NCBI GenBank assembly: GCA_945889235.1 | Contig: CAMDBK010000058.1 | Location: 1 to 12,734, forward strand | DNA: 12,734 nucleotides | Source: Chitinophaga pinensis | GTDB lineage: Bacteria; Bacteroidota; Bacteroidia; SXHM01 | Reading direction: 5' to 3' | Part shown: positions 1-6,710 of the stretch, piece by piece | How positions within the stretch are numbered: position 1 is the stretch's first letter | How the letters are laid out: each line of letters opens with the position of its first letter | Translations under genes and position numbers: made by a program | The notes under the pieces: generated by a model | Told to the model about the DNA's origin: nothing | Database searches by the model: none | What the model saw: only the letters and a program-made list of their open reading frames with translations

Positions 1-829
1 CAATTACACGCACGTTCACTTTTATTTCTTTATCGCCACCAACACGCGTGATTTTACTTTCCTGTAAAGCGCGCAAAACCTTTGCCTGTGCGGAAAGGCT
101 CATGTCGCCAATTTCATCCAGAAACAAAGTTCCGCCATCCGCTAATTCAAAATTTCCTTTTTTCTGGCGGATGGCAGAGGTAAAGGCACCTTTCTCATGT
201 CCGAACAATTCACTTTCAATCAACTCAGAAGGAATGGCTGCGCAATTCACTTCAATAAGCGGAGCATTTGCCCGCTGACTTTTTTCGTGAACTGCATGAG
301 CAATTAATTCTTTACCTGTTCCGTTTGAGCCTGTGATGAGAACGCGTGCATCTGTCGGAGCAACGCGGTCAATCATTTCGTGAATTTTTTTGATGGCAGC
401 AGAATCACCAATCATTTCATATTTCTTGCTGACTTTCTTTTTCAGAATTTTTGTTTCTGTTACTAAGTTTGATTTTTCAAATGCGTTTCGTATGGTAACA
501 AGCAAACGATTTAAATCAGGTGGTTTTGAAATATAATCGTAAGCACCTTTGCGAATGGCATCTACAGCGGTGTCAATGTTTCCGTGACCGGAAATCATTA
601 CAACAGGAATGTCTGAATTGGTTTCTAAAATTTTATCCAGCACTTCCAATCCGTCCATTTTTGGCATTTTGATGTCGCATAAAACCACATCGTAATGATT
701 GGCCTTTACCAGTTTCAAACCTTCTGAACCATCGGGTGCATCGTCAATTTCGTAGCCTTCGTTTTCCAGAATATCGCGCAATGTTCTGCGGATACTGTTC
801 TCATCATCTATTATTAAAATTCGTTTCAT
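1..829 (-). CDS. Sigma-54-dependent response regulator (NtrC/AtoC family), 3' end outside window
   Basis: This is a two-component transcription activator for sigma-54 RNA polymerase. The visible 276 codons hold a receiver domain (about 1-115) with acidic pocket D8-D9, phospho-acceptor D52 in VLCDIKMPKMDG, S80 and K102, then the start of the AAA+ domain. Walker A is GSNGTGKE (167-174), the sigma-54 contact loop reads GAFTSA (214-219; GAFTGA is usual), and Walker B is TLFLDEIGD (234-242). The arginine finger, sensor II and Fis-type DNA-binding domain lie beyond the left edge. The start is the ATG at 829-827, which overlaps the ppx stop codon as ATGA, so the two are probably translationally coupled. 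No histidine kinase is in the window, so its signal and its regulon are unknown. The family call is near certain. A specific symbol such as atoC or zraR is not justified. Confidence 0.96.
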   Translation of the reverse strand, partial: MKRILIIDDENSIRRTLRDILENEGYEIDDAPDGSEGLKLVKANHYDVVLCDIKMPKMDGLEVLDKILETNSDIPVVMISGHGNIDTAVDAIRKGAYDYISKPPDLNRLLVTIRNAFEKSNLVTETKILKKKVSKKYEMIGDSAAIKKIHEMIDRVAPTDARVLITGSNGTGKELIAHAVHEKSQRANAPLIEVNCAAIPSELIESELFGHEKGAFTSAIRQKKGNFELADGGTLFLDEIGDMSLSAQAKVLRALQESKITRVGGDKEIKVNVRVI

Positions 830-1755
830 AAAGTTTTAGTTATTTCTGATAATACTCCTTCTTTCAATGCGTAAGTTGAAAGCCTCATTTTTTTCAAACC
901 AAGTTCACGCAAAATAAAATTTACAAACAAGGTTGCCAACACAATCATATCTACCCGCATTTCAATTAGTCCTTCCATTTTGTAGCGTTCATCAAGGTTT
1001 GAGCGAATAATCAGGTTGTGAATTTTATAAAAATCTTCTATCTTAAAATCGTAGGAAGTCTTGTTTTCCAAATTTTCATTCCTGTAAAATCTGCAAAAAA
1101 TCATTTCTGCAAAAGTATCAAACGAGCCCGAGGAACCTATGAGTGTATTTACAGGATGTTGTTCAATCGCCTTAAAAAGCAGTTGTAATTTTTCACTGAA
1201 ATAAGTATCAATTTTTAAAATTTCTTCTTCTGTGATTGGCTCAGAATGTTTAAAAAACTCATACATGCGCGAAACACCTAAATCAAAACTGTGTTTCCAG
1301 AAAATCTGTTCGTTGTTACAGATAATAAATTCTGTGCTTCCTCCGCCAATGTCCATCACCAACGCTTTTTCAGAACCAATATCTAAGGCCTGTCGCACAC
1401 CTTCATAAATCAAACCTGCTTCCTTTTCCCCAGATATAACAGTGACTTCAATACCAGTTTGTTTTTTTATTTCGGCAACGAATTCATTTCCATTTTTAGC
1501 ACTTCTTACAGCAGAAGTTGCGAAAGCAAAATTTTTATCTGCATTGTATTTATTAGCAGTTTCAAGATGTTGTTTCATTGCATCAACACCGCGCTGAAAA
1601 GGTGCAGGAGCAATAATACCTGTGTTTATTCCACCTTCGCCAAGTTTTACTGCAATCTTGGTATTGAAAATAATACTGTACGATTTATTGGGAGCAATTT
1701 CCGCCAGCAACAGGTTAAAAGTATTAGTGCCTAAATCTATTATAGCTATTCGCAT
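826..1755 (-). CDS. Ppx/GppA family phosphatase (exopolyphosphatase-like)
   Basis: Members of this ASKHA-fold family remove terminal phosphate from polyphosphate, or hydrolyse pppGpp to ppGpp, in the cytoplasm. The 309-residue protein has the first phosphate-binding loop IDLGTNTFNLL (6-16), the catalytic-glutamate segment SGEKEAGLIY (108-117, likely E112) and the second phosphate loop VMDIGGGSTEFI (133-144). Conserved GSSGSFDTFAEM and RVDMI segments follow, and it ends with STYALKEGVL. At about 300 residues it is the short single-module form and lacks the C-terminal HD-like region of E. coli Ppx and GppA. It sits 59 bases after the ABC permease stop and overlaps the downstream response regulator by ATGA. 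Polyphosphatase and pppGpp phosphatase cannot be told apart from sequence, so no symbol is given. Confidence 0.94.
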   Translation of the reverse strand: MRIAIIDLGTNTFNLLLAEIAPNKSYSIIFNTKIAVKLGEGGINTGIIAPAPFQRGVDAMKQHLETANKYNADKNFAFATSAVRSAKNGNEFVAEIKKQTGIEVTVISGEKEAGLIYEGVRQALDIGSEKALVMDIGGGSTEFIICNNEQIFWKHSFDLGVSRMYEFFKHSEPITEEEILKIDTYFSEKLQLLFKAIEQHPVNTLIGSSGSFDTFAEMIFCRFYRNENLENKTSYDFKIEDFYKIHNLIIRSNLDERYKMEGLIEMRVDMIVLATLFVNFILRELGLKKMRLSTYALKEGVLSEITKTL

Positions 1756-1780
1756 TTATAGAGTTTACTGTTACTCTGCT

Positions 1781-1811
1781 CCCTCTCCTTCGGAGAGGGC
1801 TGGGGTGAGGC
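1781..1811. repeat. Intergenic hairpin repeat, copy 1 (REP-like)
   Basis: CCCTCTCC (1781-1788) and GGAGAGGG (1792-1799) form a perfect 8-bp stem with a TTC loop, followed by a CTGGGGTGAGGC tail. The tail ends 3 bases from the permease stop codon at 1815-1817. A near copy with the same orientation relative to transcription lies at 9836-9865, also directly after a stop codon. No T-tract follows the stem on the transcribed strand, so it does not look like an intrinsic terminator. Similar GGAGAGGG...GGGGTGAGG elements occur in many bacterial genomes, to my recollection. Confidence 0.8.
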
Positions 1812-1814
1812 TTT

Positions 1815-3152
1815 TTAGTGATAACGTATCCACTTCCAAAGTTCTTTGTAAGTCACTTTTTTTCCATACATCAGAATTCCGGTGCGGTAAATTTTTGCGG
1901 CAAACCAGGTGGTAGCAATAAATCCGATAACCAGTAATGCCATTGAAATCCATAAATCTGTATAAGGGTAGGGGATACCAAAAGGCAAACGCACCATCAT
2001 AATAATAGGTGAGGTGAAAGGAATTATTGAAAGCCAGAATGCCATCGGCCCTTCAGGATTATTCATTACAAACTGCGCCATTACAAAAGATAATACAAGA
2101 GGTATGGTAATAGGAAGCATGAATTGTTGCGTGTCGGCTTCATTGTCAACTGCCGCGCCAACCGCTGCAAACAGAGCACCATACAATAAATATCCGCCAA
2201 TGAAATAGAAGATAAAAACACCAATCAGTAAGGGGAAATTAATTTTGTCAACGCTCTTCCATATTTCGCCCATGTCATCGCCATCAACCTGATTAGCTTG
2301 CAGATTGCTTTGCATCGGTGATTTTTGTCCGTTCAATGTTTGCTCCATCGGAACGGGCGCAGGAAGTGAGTTTTTTTCAACTCCAAGTAATCCTTTTGCA
2401 GCAGAAACAATTGTTGTGGTAAGAATTATCCAGAGCAAAAATTGGGTGAGCCCAACCATTGCAATGCCTATTATTTTTCCCATCATCAACTGAAAAGGTT
2501 TAACTGAAGACATAATAACTTCAACAATACGACTGCTTTTTTCTTCAATAACACCGCGCATTACCTGAGCACCGTAAAGGAAAATGAAAAAATAAATCAA
2601 CACACCACCAAGCATTCCTACCATCATGCTCAATTCTGTGTTCTTACTTTCTTTCACACCACTTTCATATTTGCTCTTGCGCAATTTTACGTCTGTTTTG
2701 GCTGCTGCAAGGGTTTTCTTATCTATTCCGGCTTCGGCAAGTTTCATACTCTCCAATTCCTTTTCAATAGCATCTTCAATAAACATCATGGTATTAAAGC
2801 CGGGCTGTTTTTTGAAAATAATTTCCGCTCCGTTACTATTAATAATGTTTTGAGGAATGTAAAGTACGGCAGAATAAAACTCTTCATCCAATTGTTTTTC
2901 TGCTTCTTTAATTGACATGTTCTCAACAATGTGAAACTTCAGATTGTCTTTATCTGTGAAACTGTTTTTGAATAATAAACTTTCATCCACCACCAGCACA
3001 TCAGTTTTTTCATCTTCCTGTGTTGCCATCCAGATTGGCACAACAAACAATGCGCCCATCAGCAAAGGACCAAGAATAGTCATGATGATAAACGATTTTT
3101 TCTTTACGCGTGTAAGGTATTCGCGTTTTATGATGAGAGCAATTTTATGCAT
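1815..3152 (-). CDS. ABC-2 type exporter permease (NatB-like)
   Basis: This is the membrane half of an ABC exporter that pairs with the ATPase encoded just upstream. The 445-residue protein has one N-terminal membrane helix (about 20-42), a large extracytoplasmic domain (about 43-175) that is Lys/Glu-rich, then about six more helices (roughly 176-198, 226-253, 306-333, 344-364, 370-389 and 400-421). The ABC-2 core signature is visible as GVIEEKSSRIVEVIMSSVKP (200-219). This layout fits the NatB/YhaP group (COG1668), whose best-known member extrudes sodium in Bacillus, but substrates differ between members and none can be named here. The start ATG lies inside the 3' end of the ATPase gene (8-base overlap), which indicates coupled synthesis. 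A hairpin repeat begins 3 bases after its stop. Confidence 0.94.
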   Translation of the reverse strand: MHKIALIIKREYLTRVKKKSFIIMTILGPLLMGALFVVPIWMATQEDEKTDVLVVDESLLFKNSFTDKDNLKFHIVENMSIKEAEKQLDEEFYSAVLYIPQNIINSNGAEIIFKKQPGFNTMMFIEDAIEKELESMKLAEAGIDKKTLAAAKTDVKLRKSKYESGVKESKNTELSMMVGMLGGVLIYFFIFLYGAQVMRGVIEEKSSRIVEVIMSSVKPFQLMMGKIIGIAMVGLTQFLLWIILTTTIVSAAKGLLGVEKNSLPAPVPMEQTLNGQKSPMQSNLQANQVDGDDMGEIWKSVDKINFPLLIGVFIFYFIGGYLLYGALFAAVGAAVDNEADTQQFMLPITIPLVLSFVMAQFVMNNPEGPMAFWLSIIPFTSPIIMMVRLPFGIPYPYTDLWISMALLVIGFIATTWFAAKIYRTGILMYGKKVTYKELWKWIRYH

Positions 3153-4080
3153 TGACTAATTTTTTTGAAGCGTTCATTTCGTTCACTTTCTGAATAAAAA
3201 TATCATTCATTGCCGGAATTTCTTCTTTGAATGAAACAATGTTGACATGCGGAATAAGAGTTGATAACAACTCGTTTGAATTATGATTTCCGATTTTTAT
3301 TCTTGCCACTTTTTTGCCGTCATCTTCTTCGGTGGCAAGCAAATCAAATCCTGCCGGAAGTTGCAGCATACTTCCGTTTTGTGAAAGGTAGCTTACTTCC
3401 CAGATATTATTTTTATAAGCCGAACGGATATCTGAAACAGCACCATCCAGAATTTTTTGCGATTGATTAATAAGTGCAATATCATCACACAATTCTTCCA
3501 CTGAAGCCATGTTGTGTGTAGAAAAAATGATGGTGGTTCCTTTGCTTTTCAGATTCAGAATTTCTTCTTTAACTATGTTGGCATTAATCGGGTCAAAACC
3601 GCTGAAAGGCTCATCCAGTATAAGTAATTCAGGTTCGTGCAGAATGGTGACAATGAACTGCACTTTCTGCGCCATCCCTTTTGAAAGCTCTTCCACTTTC
3701 TTTTTCCACCAGTTTTGTATTTCAAATTTTTCAAACCAGTATTTCAGTTTTGTTCCGGCATCTTTGCGGCTCAACCCTTTCAGTTGTGCAAGATACAGCG
3801 CCTGTTCACCTACTTCCATTTTTTTGTAAAGGCCGCGCTCTTCGGGCAGGTAGCCGATTTTTTCAGTATCGGCAGGAACAAGTTTCTGACCGTGAAAAAA
3901 AAGATTTCCGCTATCGGGTGCTGTAATTTGCGTAATCATTCGGATGAGTGTGGTTTTACCGGCACCATTCGGACCGAGCAAACCAAAAATGCTGTTTTCT
4001 CTAACGCTGATGCTGACATTATCCAATGCAAGATGCGTTGCATAACGCTTGGTGATGTTCTCTGCTTTGAAGATTTCCAT
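3145..4080 (-). CDS. ABC exporter ATP-binding protein (NatA/YhaQ-like)
   Basis: This is the cytoplasmic ATPase that drives the NatB-like permease downstream. In its 311 residues one can read Walker A GPNGAGKTT (36-44), a Q-loop region written GYLPEERGLY (76-85) as in the YhaQ/COG4152 subgroup, the signature LSKGMAQK (132-139), Walker B LLILDEP (152-158) and the switch histidine H189 in FSTHNM. A C-terminal domain of about 90 residues (DUF4162-like) follows the nucleotide-binding fold, as is usual in this subgroup. The ATG at 4080 fits the family N-terminus. It lies 52 bases after the Uma2 stop, and no TAnnTTTG element is visible in that gap, so it may be read from an upstream promoter. The transported substrate is unknown. 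Confidence 0.96.
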   Translation of the reverse strand: MEIFKAENITKRYATHLALDNVSISVRENSIFGLLGPNGAGKTTLIRMITQITAPDSGNLFFHGQKLVPADTEKIGYLPEERGLYKKMEVGEQALYLAQLKGLSRKDAGTKLKYWFEKFEIQNWWKKKVEELSKGMAQKVQFIVTILHEPELLILDEPFSGFDPINANIVKEEILNLKSKGTTIIFSTHNMASVEELCDDIALINQSQKILDGAVSDIRSAYKNNIWEVSYLSQNGSMLQLPAGFDLLATEEDDGKKVARIKIGNHNSNELLSTLIPHVNIVSFKEEIPAMNDIFIQKVNEMNASKKLVNA

Positions 4081-4132
4081 AATAAATTAAAATTTTTTCT
4101 CCCTGATTTTTGGGATAGACAATAAAAAGAAT

Positions 4133-4687
4133 TCAATCAAGTGATGCCCAAAGAGCATCAAAATCAATTTCTGCCTTACAGAAATCTAACTCAAACATAT
4201 AATTCCCTTTGTGCCCGCTTTTTACAAGTTTGTATCCGTTGGTATTTAACTTGTAAATTTTATAGGTGTCGTTTTTTGGCTCAACTATTAAGTAATATTT
4301 TACACCCTGATGTGCATAAATTTTTGACTTCACTTCCATGTCTTTTGTACTGTTTGAAGGCGAAAGTACTTCTACAACCAATACAGGAGTCTGAGTAATA
4401 TATTTTTTGTTTTTGAAATCAAAACAAGCCACAAATAAATCGGGTTGAAGAACAGTATTTTCACCTATTTTCCAGTCCATTGGTAATGAAACCTCGCATT
4501 TTTTGCAGCTTGATAATTGTTCATGAAATTGTGAAGCAAGTGCAAAGCTAACCCACTGATGCTTGCCAGTTGGCAGTGGCGACATGGCGTATGGGATGCC
4601 ATCAATTAATTCCCACCTGCCTTCCCATTGGCAGTAATCAGCATAAGTGTAGTTTGGTAAGTTCTTTTTTAAAAGTGCGAAACCCAT
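4133..4687 (-). CDS. Uma2 family protein (DUF820, predicted PD-(D/E)XK nuclease)
   Basis: Uma2 proteins have a restriction-endonuclease-like fold and are numerous in Cyanobacteria and some Bacteroidota, but their cellular role is not established. This 184-residue copy shows the family landmarks in order: WELIDG with E26 and the following PY.MSPLP segment, QPDLFV with D83, LVVEVLSPSNSTKDMEVK with E106 and a lysine near 120-122, and Y.GVKYYLIVEP. D83, E106 and K120 or K122 are the likely metal and catalytic residues, so the nuclease site looks intact. I chose the ATG at 4687-4685. The frame can be opened at a TTG at 4720, but that codon lies in the T-tract of the dnaJ terminator. The gene has its own candidate promoter and separates the dnaJ unit from the ABC genes, which suggests insertion as a single mobile gene. 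Confidence 0.9.
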   Translation of the reverse strand: MGFALLKKNLPNYTYADYCQWEGRWELIDGIPYAMSPLPTGKHQWVSFALASQFHEQLSSCKKCEVSLPMDWKIGENTVLQPDLFVACFDFKNKKYITQTPVLVVEVLSPSNSTKDMEVKSKIYAHQGVKYYLIVEPKNDTYKIYKLNTNGYKLVKSGHKGNYMFELDFCKAEIDFDALWASLD

Positions 4688-4705
4688 GTTTTCTGTTTTG
4701 TGTTG

Positions 4706-4713
4706 CAAATATA
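4706..4713 (-). promoter_or_regulatory. Candidate Bacteroidota -7 promoter element for the Uma2 gene
   Basis: The minus strand reads TATATTTG, an exact match to TAnnTTTG, 18 bases before the Uma2 ATG. No TTG is seen about 20 bases further upstream, where the dnaJ terminator hairpin sits instead. The short motif alone is weak evidence. The preceding terminator makes a promoter here plausible. Confidence 0.45.
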
Positions 4714-4739
4714 AAAACAAAATCCCGCCTTTGGCGGGA
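4711..4739 (-). terminator. Intrinsic terminator of the grpE-dnaJ operon
   Basis: A 7-bp stem TCCCGCC/GGCGGGA (4723-4729 with 4733-4739, loop of 3) lies 6 bases after the dnaJ stop. On the transcribed minus strand it is followed by TTTTGTTTTTAT. A GC-rich stem followed by a T-tract is the classic intrinsic terminator arrangement. Confidence 0.9.
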
Positions 4740-4745
4740 CTGTTT

Positions 4746-5909
4746 TCAATGAAAATAATCTTTCATTTTCTCATAAAAACTCTTGTCGTTCTTATCAGGT
4801 TTGGGTTTGAAATTTTCGGAGGTGCGGAGTTTTTCAAGCAGAGCACGCTCTTCAGCGCTTAGATTTTTTGGCGTCCATACGTTGATGTCAACCAGTATAT
4901 CTCCTTTGTGCCTAGTATTATTGATGTCAGGCAAACCTTTGTCGCGCAGGCGCAATACTTTTCCGCCCTGTGTTCCGGGTTCAATTTTAATTCGTGCTTT
5001 TCCGTCAATAGTGGGAACTTCAATACTGGCTCCTAAAGCTGCATCAATAAAACTTACGTGTAAATCGTAGTGTAGATTTATTCCATCGCGTTTCAATTGT
5101 TCATGCGGTTCTTCTTCAATGGCAATAATCAAATCACCTGCAATTCCGCCACGCGCAGCAGCATTTCCTTTGCCGCTCATTGAAAGTTGCATTTCATCGC
5201 TTACACCTGCCGGAATATTTATTTCAATCACTTCTTCACCTTTCACAATGCCGTCACCAAAGCAGGTATTACATTTATTCTTGATTGTTTTTCCTTCGCC
5301 ACCACAATAGGGACAAGTTGTTGAAGTCTGCATTCTGCCTAATATCGTATCGGTAACGCGGGTAACATGCCCCGAACCATGGCAGGTAGTGCAATTTGAA
5401 AAACCTGAACCGTGCTCAGCACCTGTACCTTTACAATTGGTACACGAAATAAATTTATTGACTTTAATTTTTTTCTGAATACCGTTGGCAATTTCTTCCA
5501 GTGTAAGTTTCACTTTCACGCGAAGATTGGTGCCGCGGTTTACTCTTCTTCCACCGCCACCGGAGCCTCTTCCAAAGCCGCCACCAAAACTTCCGCTTCC
5601 GAAAATATCACCAAACTGGCTGAAAATATCTTCCATATTCATTCCGCCACCGCTGAAGCCACCGCCATGTCCGCCACCGTTATTGCCCATTCCTGCATGG
5701 CCAAATTGGTCGTAACGACTGCGTTTGTCTTTGTCACTCAAAATCTCATAAGCTTCTGCAGCTTCCTTGAATTTTTCTTCTGATGCCTTATCACCCGGAT
5801 TTTTGTCTGGGTGATATTTCAGCGCCATTTTGCGATAAGCCTTTTTTAGTTCGGCTTCATCCGCATTGCGTGGTACTCCTAATATTTCGTAAAAATCTTT
5901 TTTAGCCAT
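4746..5909 (-). CDS. dnaJ: Chaperone protein DnaJ (Hsp40)
   Basis: DnaJ is the co-chaperone that delivers unfolded proteins to DnaK and stimulates its ATPase. The 387-residue protein has the full type I layout: a J domain (1-70) with HPD at 33-35, a Gly/Phe-rich linker (about 74-122) rich in GGG runs, four zinc-binding CxxCxGxG repeats between 156 and 220 (CTNCKGTG, CTTCHGSG, CPYCGGEG, CNTCFGDG), and the C-terminal beta domains. The frame is open upstream to 5972, but the extra 21 residues come from an intergenic AT-rich repeat. MAKKDFYEILGV from the ATG at 5909 is the canonical start. It lies 74 bases after grpE in the same operon and is followed by a strong terminator. dnaK is not in the window. 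Confidence 0.98.
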   Translation of the reverse strand: MAKKDFYEILGVPRNADEAELKKAYRKMALKYHPDKNPGDKASEEKFKEAAEAYEILSDKDKRSRYDQFGHAGMGNNGGGHGGGFSGGGMNMEDIFSQFGDIFGSGSFGGGFGRGSGGGGRRVNRGTNLRVKVKLTLEEIANGIQKKIKVNKFISCTNCKGTGAEHGSGFSNCTTCHGSGHVTRVTDTILGRMQTSTTCPYCGGEGKTIKNKCNTCFGDGIVKGEEVIEINIPAGVSDEMQLSMSGKGNAAARGGIAGDLIIAIEEEPHEQLKRDGINLHYDLHVSFIDAALGASIEVPTIDGKARIKIEPGTQGGKVLRLRDKGLPDINNTRHKGDILVDINVWTPKNLSAEERALLEKLRTSENFKPKPDKNDKSFYEKMKDYFH

Positions 5910-5918
5910 GATTGAATA

Positions 5919-5980
5919 TTTCGAATTTCGGATTGTTGATTGCGGATTTAATTCGCAATTTAAAATTCGCAATTCGCATT
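5919..5980. repeat. Short-unit ATTCG/CGCAATT intergenic repeat between grpE and dnaJ
   Basis: The gap is built from reiterated short words. ATTCGCA occurs at 5951, 5965 and 5972. TTCGAATTTCGG (from 5920) and ATTGCGGATT (from 5939) are variants of the same words, and ATTGCG (5939-5944) pairs with CGCAAT (5954-5959). Frames through it give Asn/Ser/Ile/Arg-rich peptides, which explains the spurious DnaJ extension. Comparable arrays occur between genes in other Bacteroidota, to my recollection. No function is known to me. Confidence 0.65.
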
Positions 5981-5983
5981 GTT

Positions 5984-6556
5984 TTAACTTCCTACAATAA
6001 CTTTTGCGAAACGAATAACCTTTCCGTTCAGTGAATACCCTTTTTCAAGTTCTTCCACTACTTTTCCTTTTAAATCTTCAGTTGGTGCAGGAAGATTGGT
6101 AACAGCTTCATGAATATCAGCGTTAAATTCCATTCCTTTGCTTTCCATTGCTGCCAGCCCTTTTTGTTGCAAATTATTTTTCAGTTTAGTGAAAATTAAT
6201 TCAACACCTTCTTTTACCGCACCTACTTCTTTTGCTTCATTCATAGCATTCATAGCGCGTTCAAAATCATCTAAAACTGGTAATAGCATTTTGAAAACAT
6301 CTTCACCTGCAGTTTTGTGAAGTTCAATTTTTTCTTTCTGTGTGCGCTTGCGGTAATTATCAAATTCTGAATAAAGGCGAATGTATTTATCATTCAACTC
6401 TTCAATTTTTGAGTTGAGTTGTTTTTCAATATTTTCAATTGCTTCGGTAATCGGTTTTATACTTTCCTGTTCACCAGATTGACTTTGCTCTTCACCTGTT
6501 TCCTGTGGTGTATTTTCATTTTCCTGAATCTCTGTCTTATTCTCTTCGGTTGTCAT
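5984..6556 (-). CDS. grpE: GrpE, nucleotide exchange factor of DnaK
   Basis: GrpE releases ADP from DnaK so that the chaperone cycle can continue. The 190-residue protein has an acidic, low-complexity N-terminus (1-35) and a long charged helix expected to form the dimer coiled coil (about 38-100). The family signatures follow: LLPVLDDFERA, then FNADIHEAVTNLP, and the C-terminal beta-wing GYSLNGKVIRFAKVIVG. The ATG at 6556 gives the usual MTTEE-type acidic start. It is the first gene of the grpE-dnaJ unit, separated from tlpA by a strong terminator, with a candidate promoter element at 6652-6659 that would give a leader of roughly 90 bases. No CIRCE operator is present, so HrcA control is not supported by the sequence. 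Confidence 0.97.
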   Translation of the reverse strand: MTTEENKTEIQENENTPQETGEEQSQSGEQESIKPITEAIENIEKQLNSKIEELNDKYIRLYSEFDNYRKRTQKEKIELHKTAGEDVFKMLLPVLDDFERAMNAMNEAKEVGAVKEGVELIFTKLKNNLQQKGLAAMESKGMEFNADIHEAVTNLPAPTEDLKGKVVEELEKGYSLNGKVIRFAKVIVGS

Positions 6557-6651
6557 CTTTTTTTGAATTATAATTGTGAAATCTGCCCTTTCAAATAGCC
6601 TGCCACCAAGTATTTCAGGACAATTTGTCAGCGAAAATTTTAATAAGCGCG

Positions 6652-6659
6652 CAAAAATA
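6652..6659 (-). promoter_or_regulatory. Candidate Bacteroidota -7 promoter element upstream of grpE
   Basis: The minus strand reads TATTTTTG, matching TAnnTTTG, 95 bases before the grpE ATG. It directly follows the tlpA terminator stem and shares its T-tract, so the match may be a by-product of that tract. No clear -33 TTG at proper spacing was found. Confidence 0.35.
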
Positions 6660-6687
6660 ACAAAGGCAGGCTAACAGCCTGCCTTTG
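6652..6687 (-). terminator. Intrinsic terminator downstream of tlpA
   Basis: A perfect 12-bp inverted repeat pairs CAAAGGCAGGCT (6661-6672) with AGCCTGCCTTTG (6676-6687) around a 3-base AAC loop, starting 23 bases after the tlpA stop. On the minus strand it is followed by TTATTTTTG. The stem is unusually strong. The T-tract is short but adequate. Confidence 0.85.
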
Positions 6688-6710
6688 CATGAAAATATAT
6701 TTACAGTTAA

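Noticed and set aside
1771..1953. Minus-strand 60-residue frame covering the end of the permease and the hairpin repeat
   Set aside because: It overlaps the well-supported permease C-terminus in another frame, and its tail is simply the repeat sequence.
4081..4132. Terminator between Uma2 and the ABC ATPase gene
   Set aside because: The only pairing is a 4-bp TCCC/GGGA stem with an 8-base loop and no proper T-tract, which is too weak.
4688..4720. TTG start of the Uma2 protein at 4720
   Set aside because: The codon is in the T-tract of the dnaJ terminator and overlaps the -7 element. The ATG at 4687 fits the family N-terminus.
5485..5783. Proline/alanine-rich plus-strand reading frames opposite dnaJ
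   Set aside because: They are the antisense of the Gly-rich linker and zinc-finger region of DnaJ. There is no start context or family match, and dnaJ itself is certain.
5910..5972. N-terminal extension of DnaJ by 21 residues
   Set aside because: It is translated from the ATTCG-type intergenic repeat. MAKKDFYEILGV is the conserved DnaJ start.
6557..6710. CIRCE operator or heat-shock element before grpE
   Set aside because: No TTAGCACTC-N9-GAGTGCTAA-like repeat is present. The only strong inverted repeat there is the tlpA terminator.
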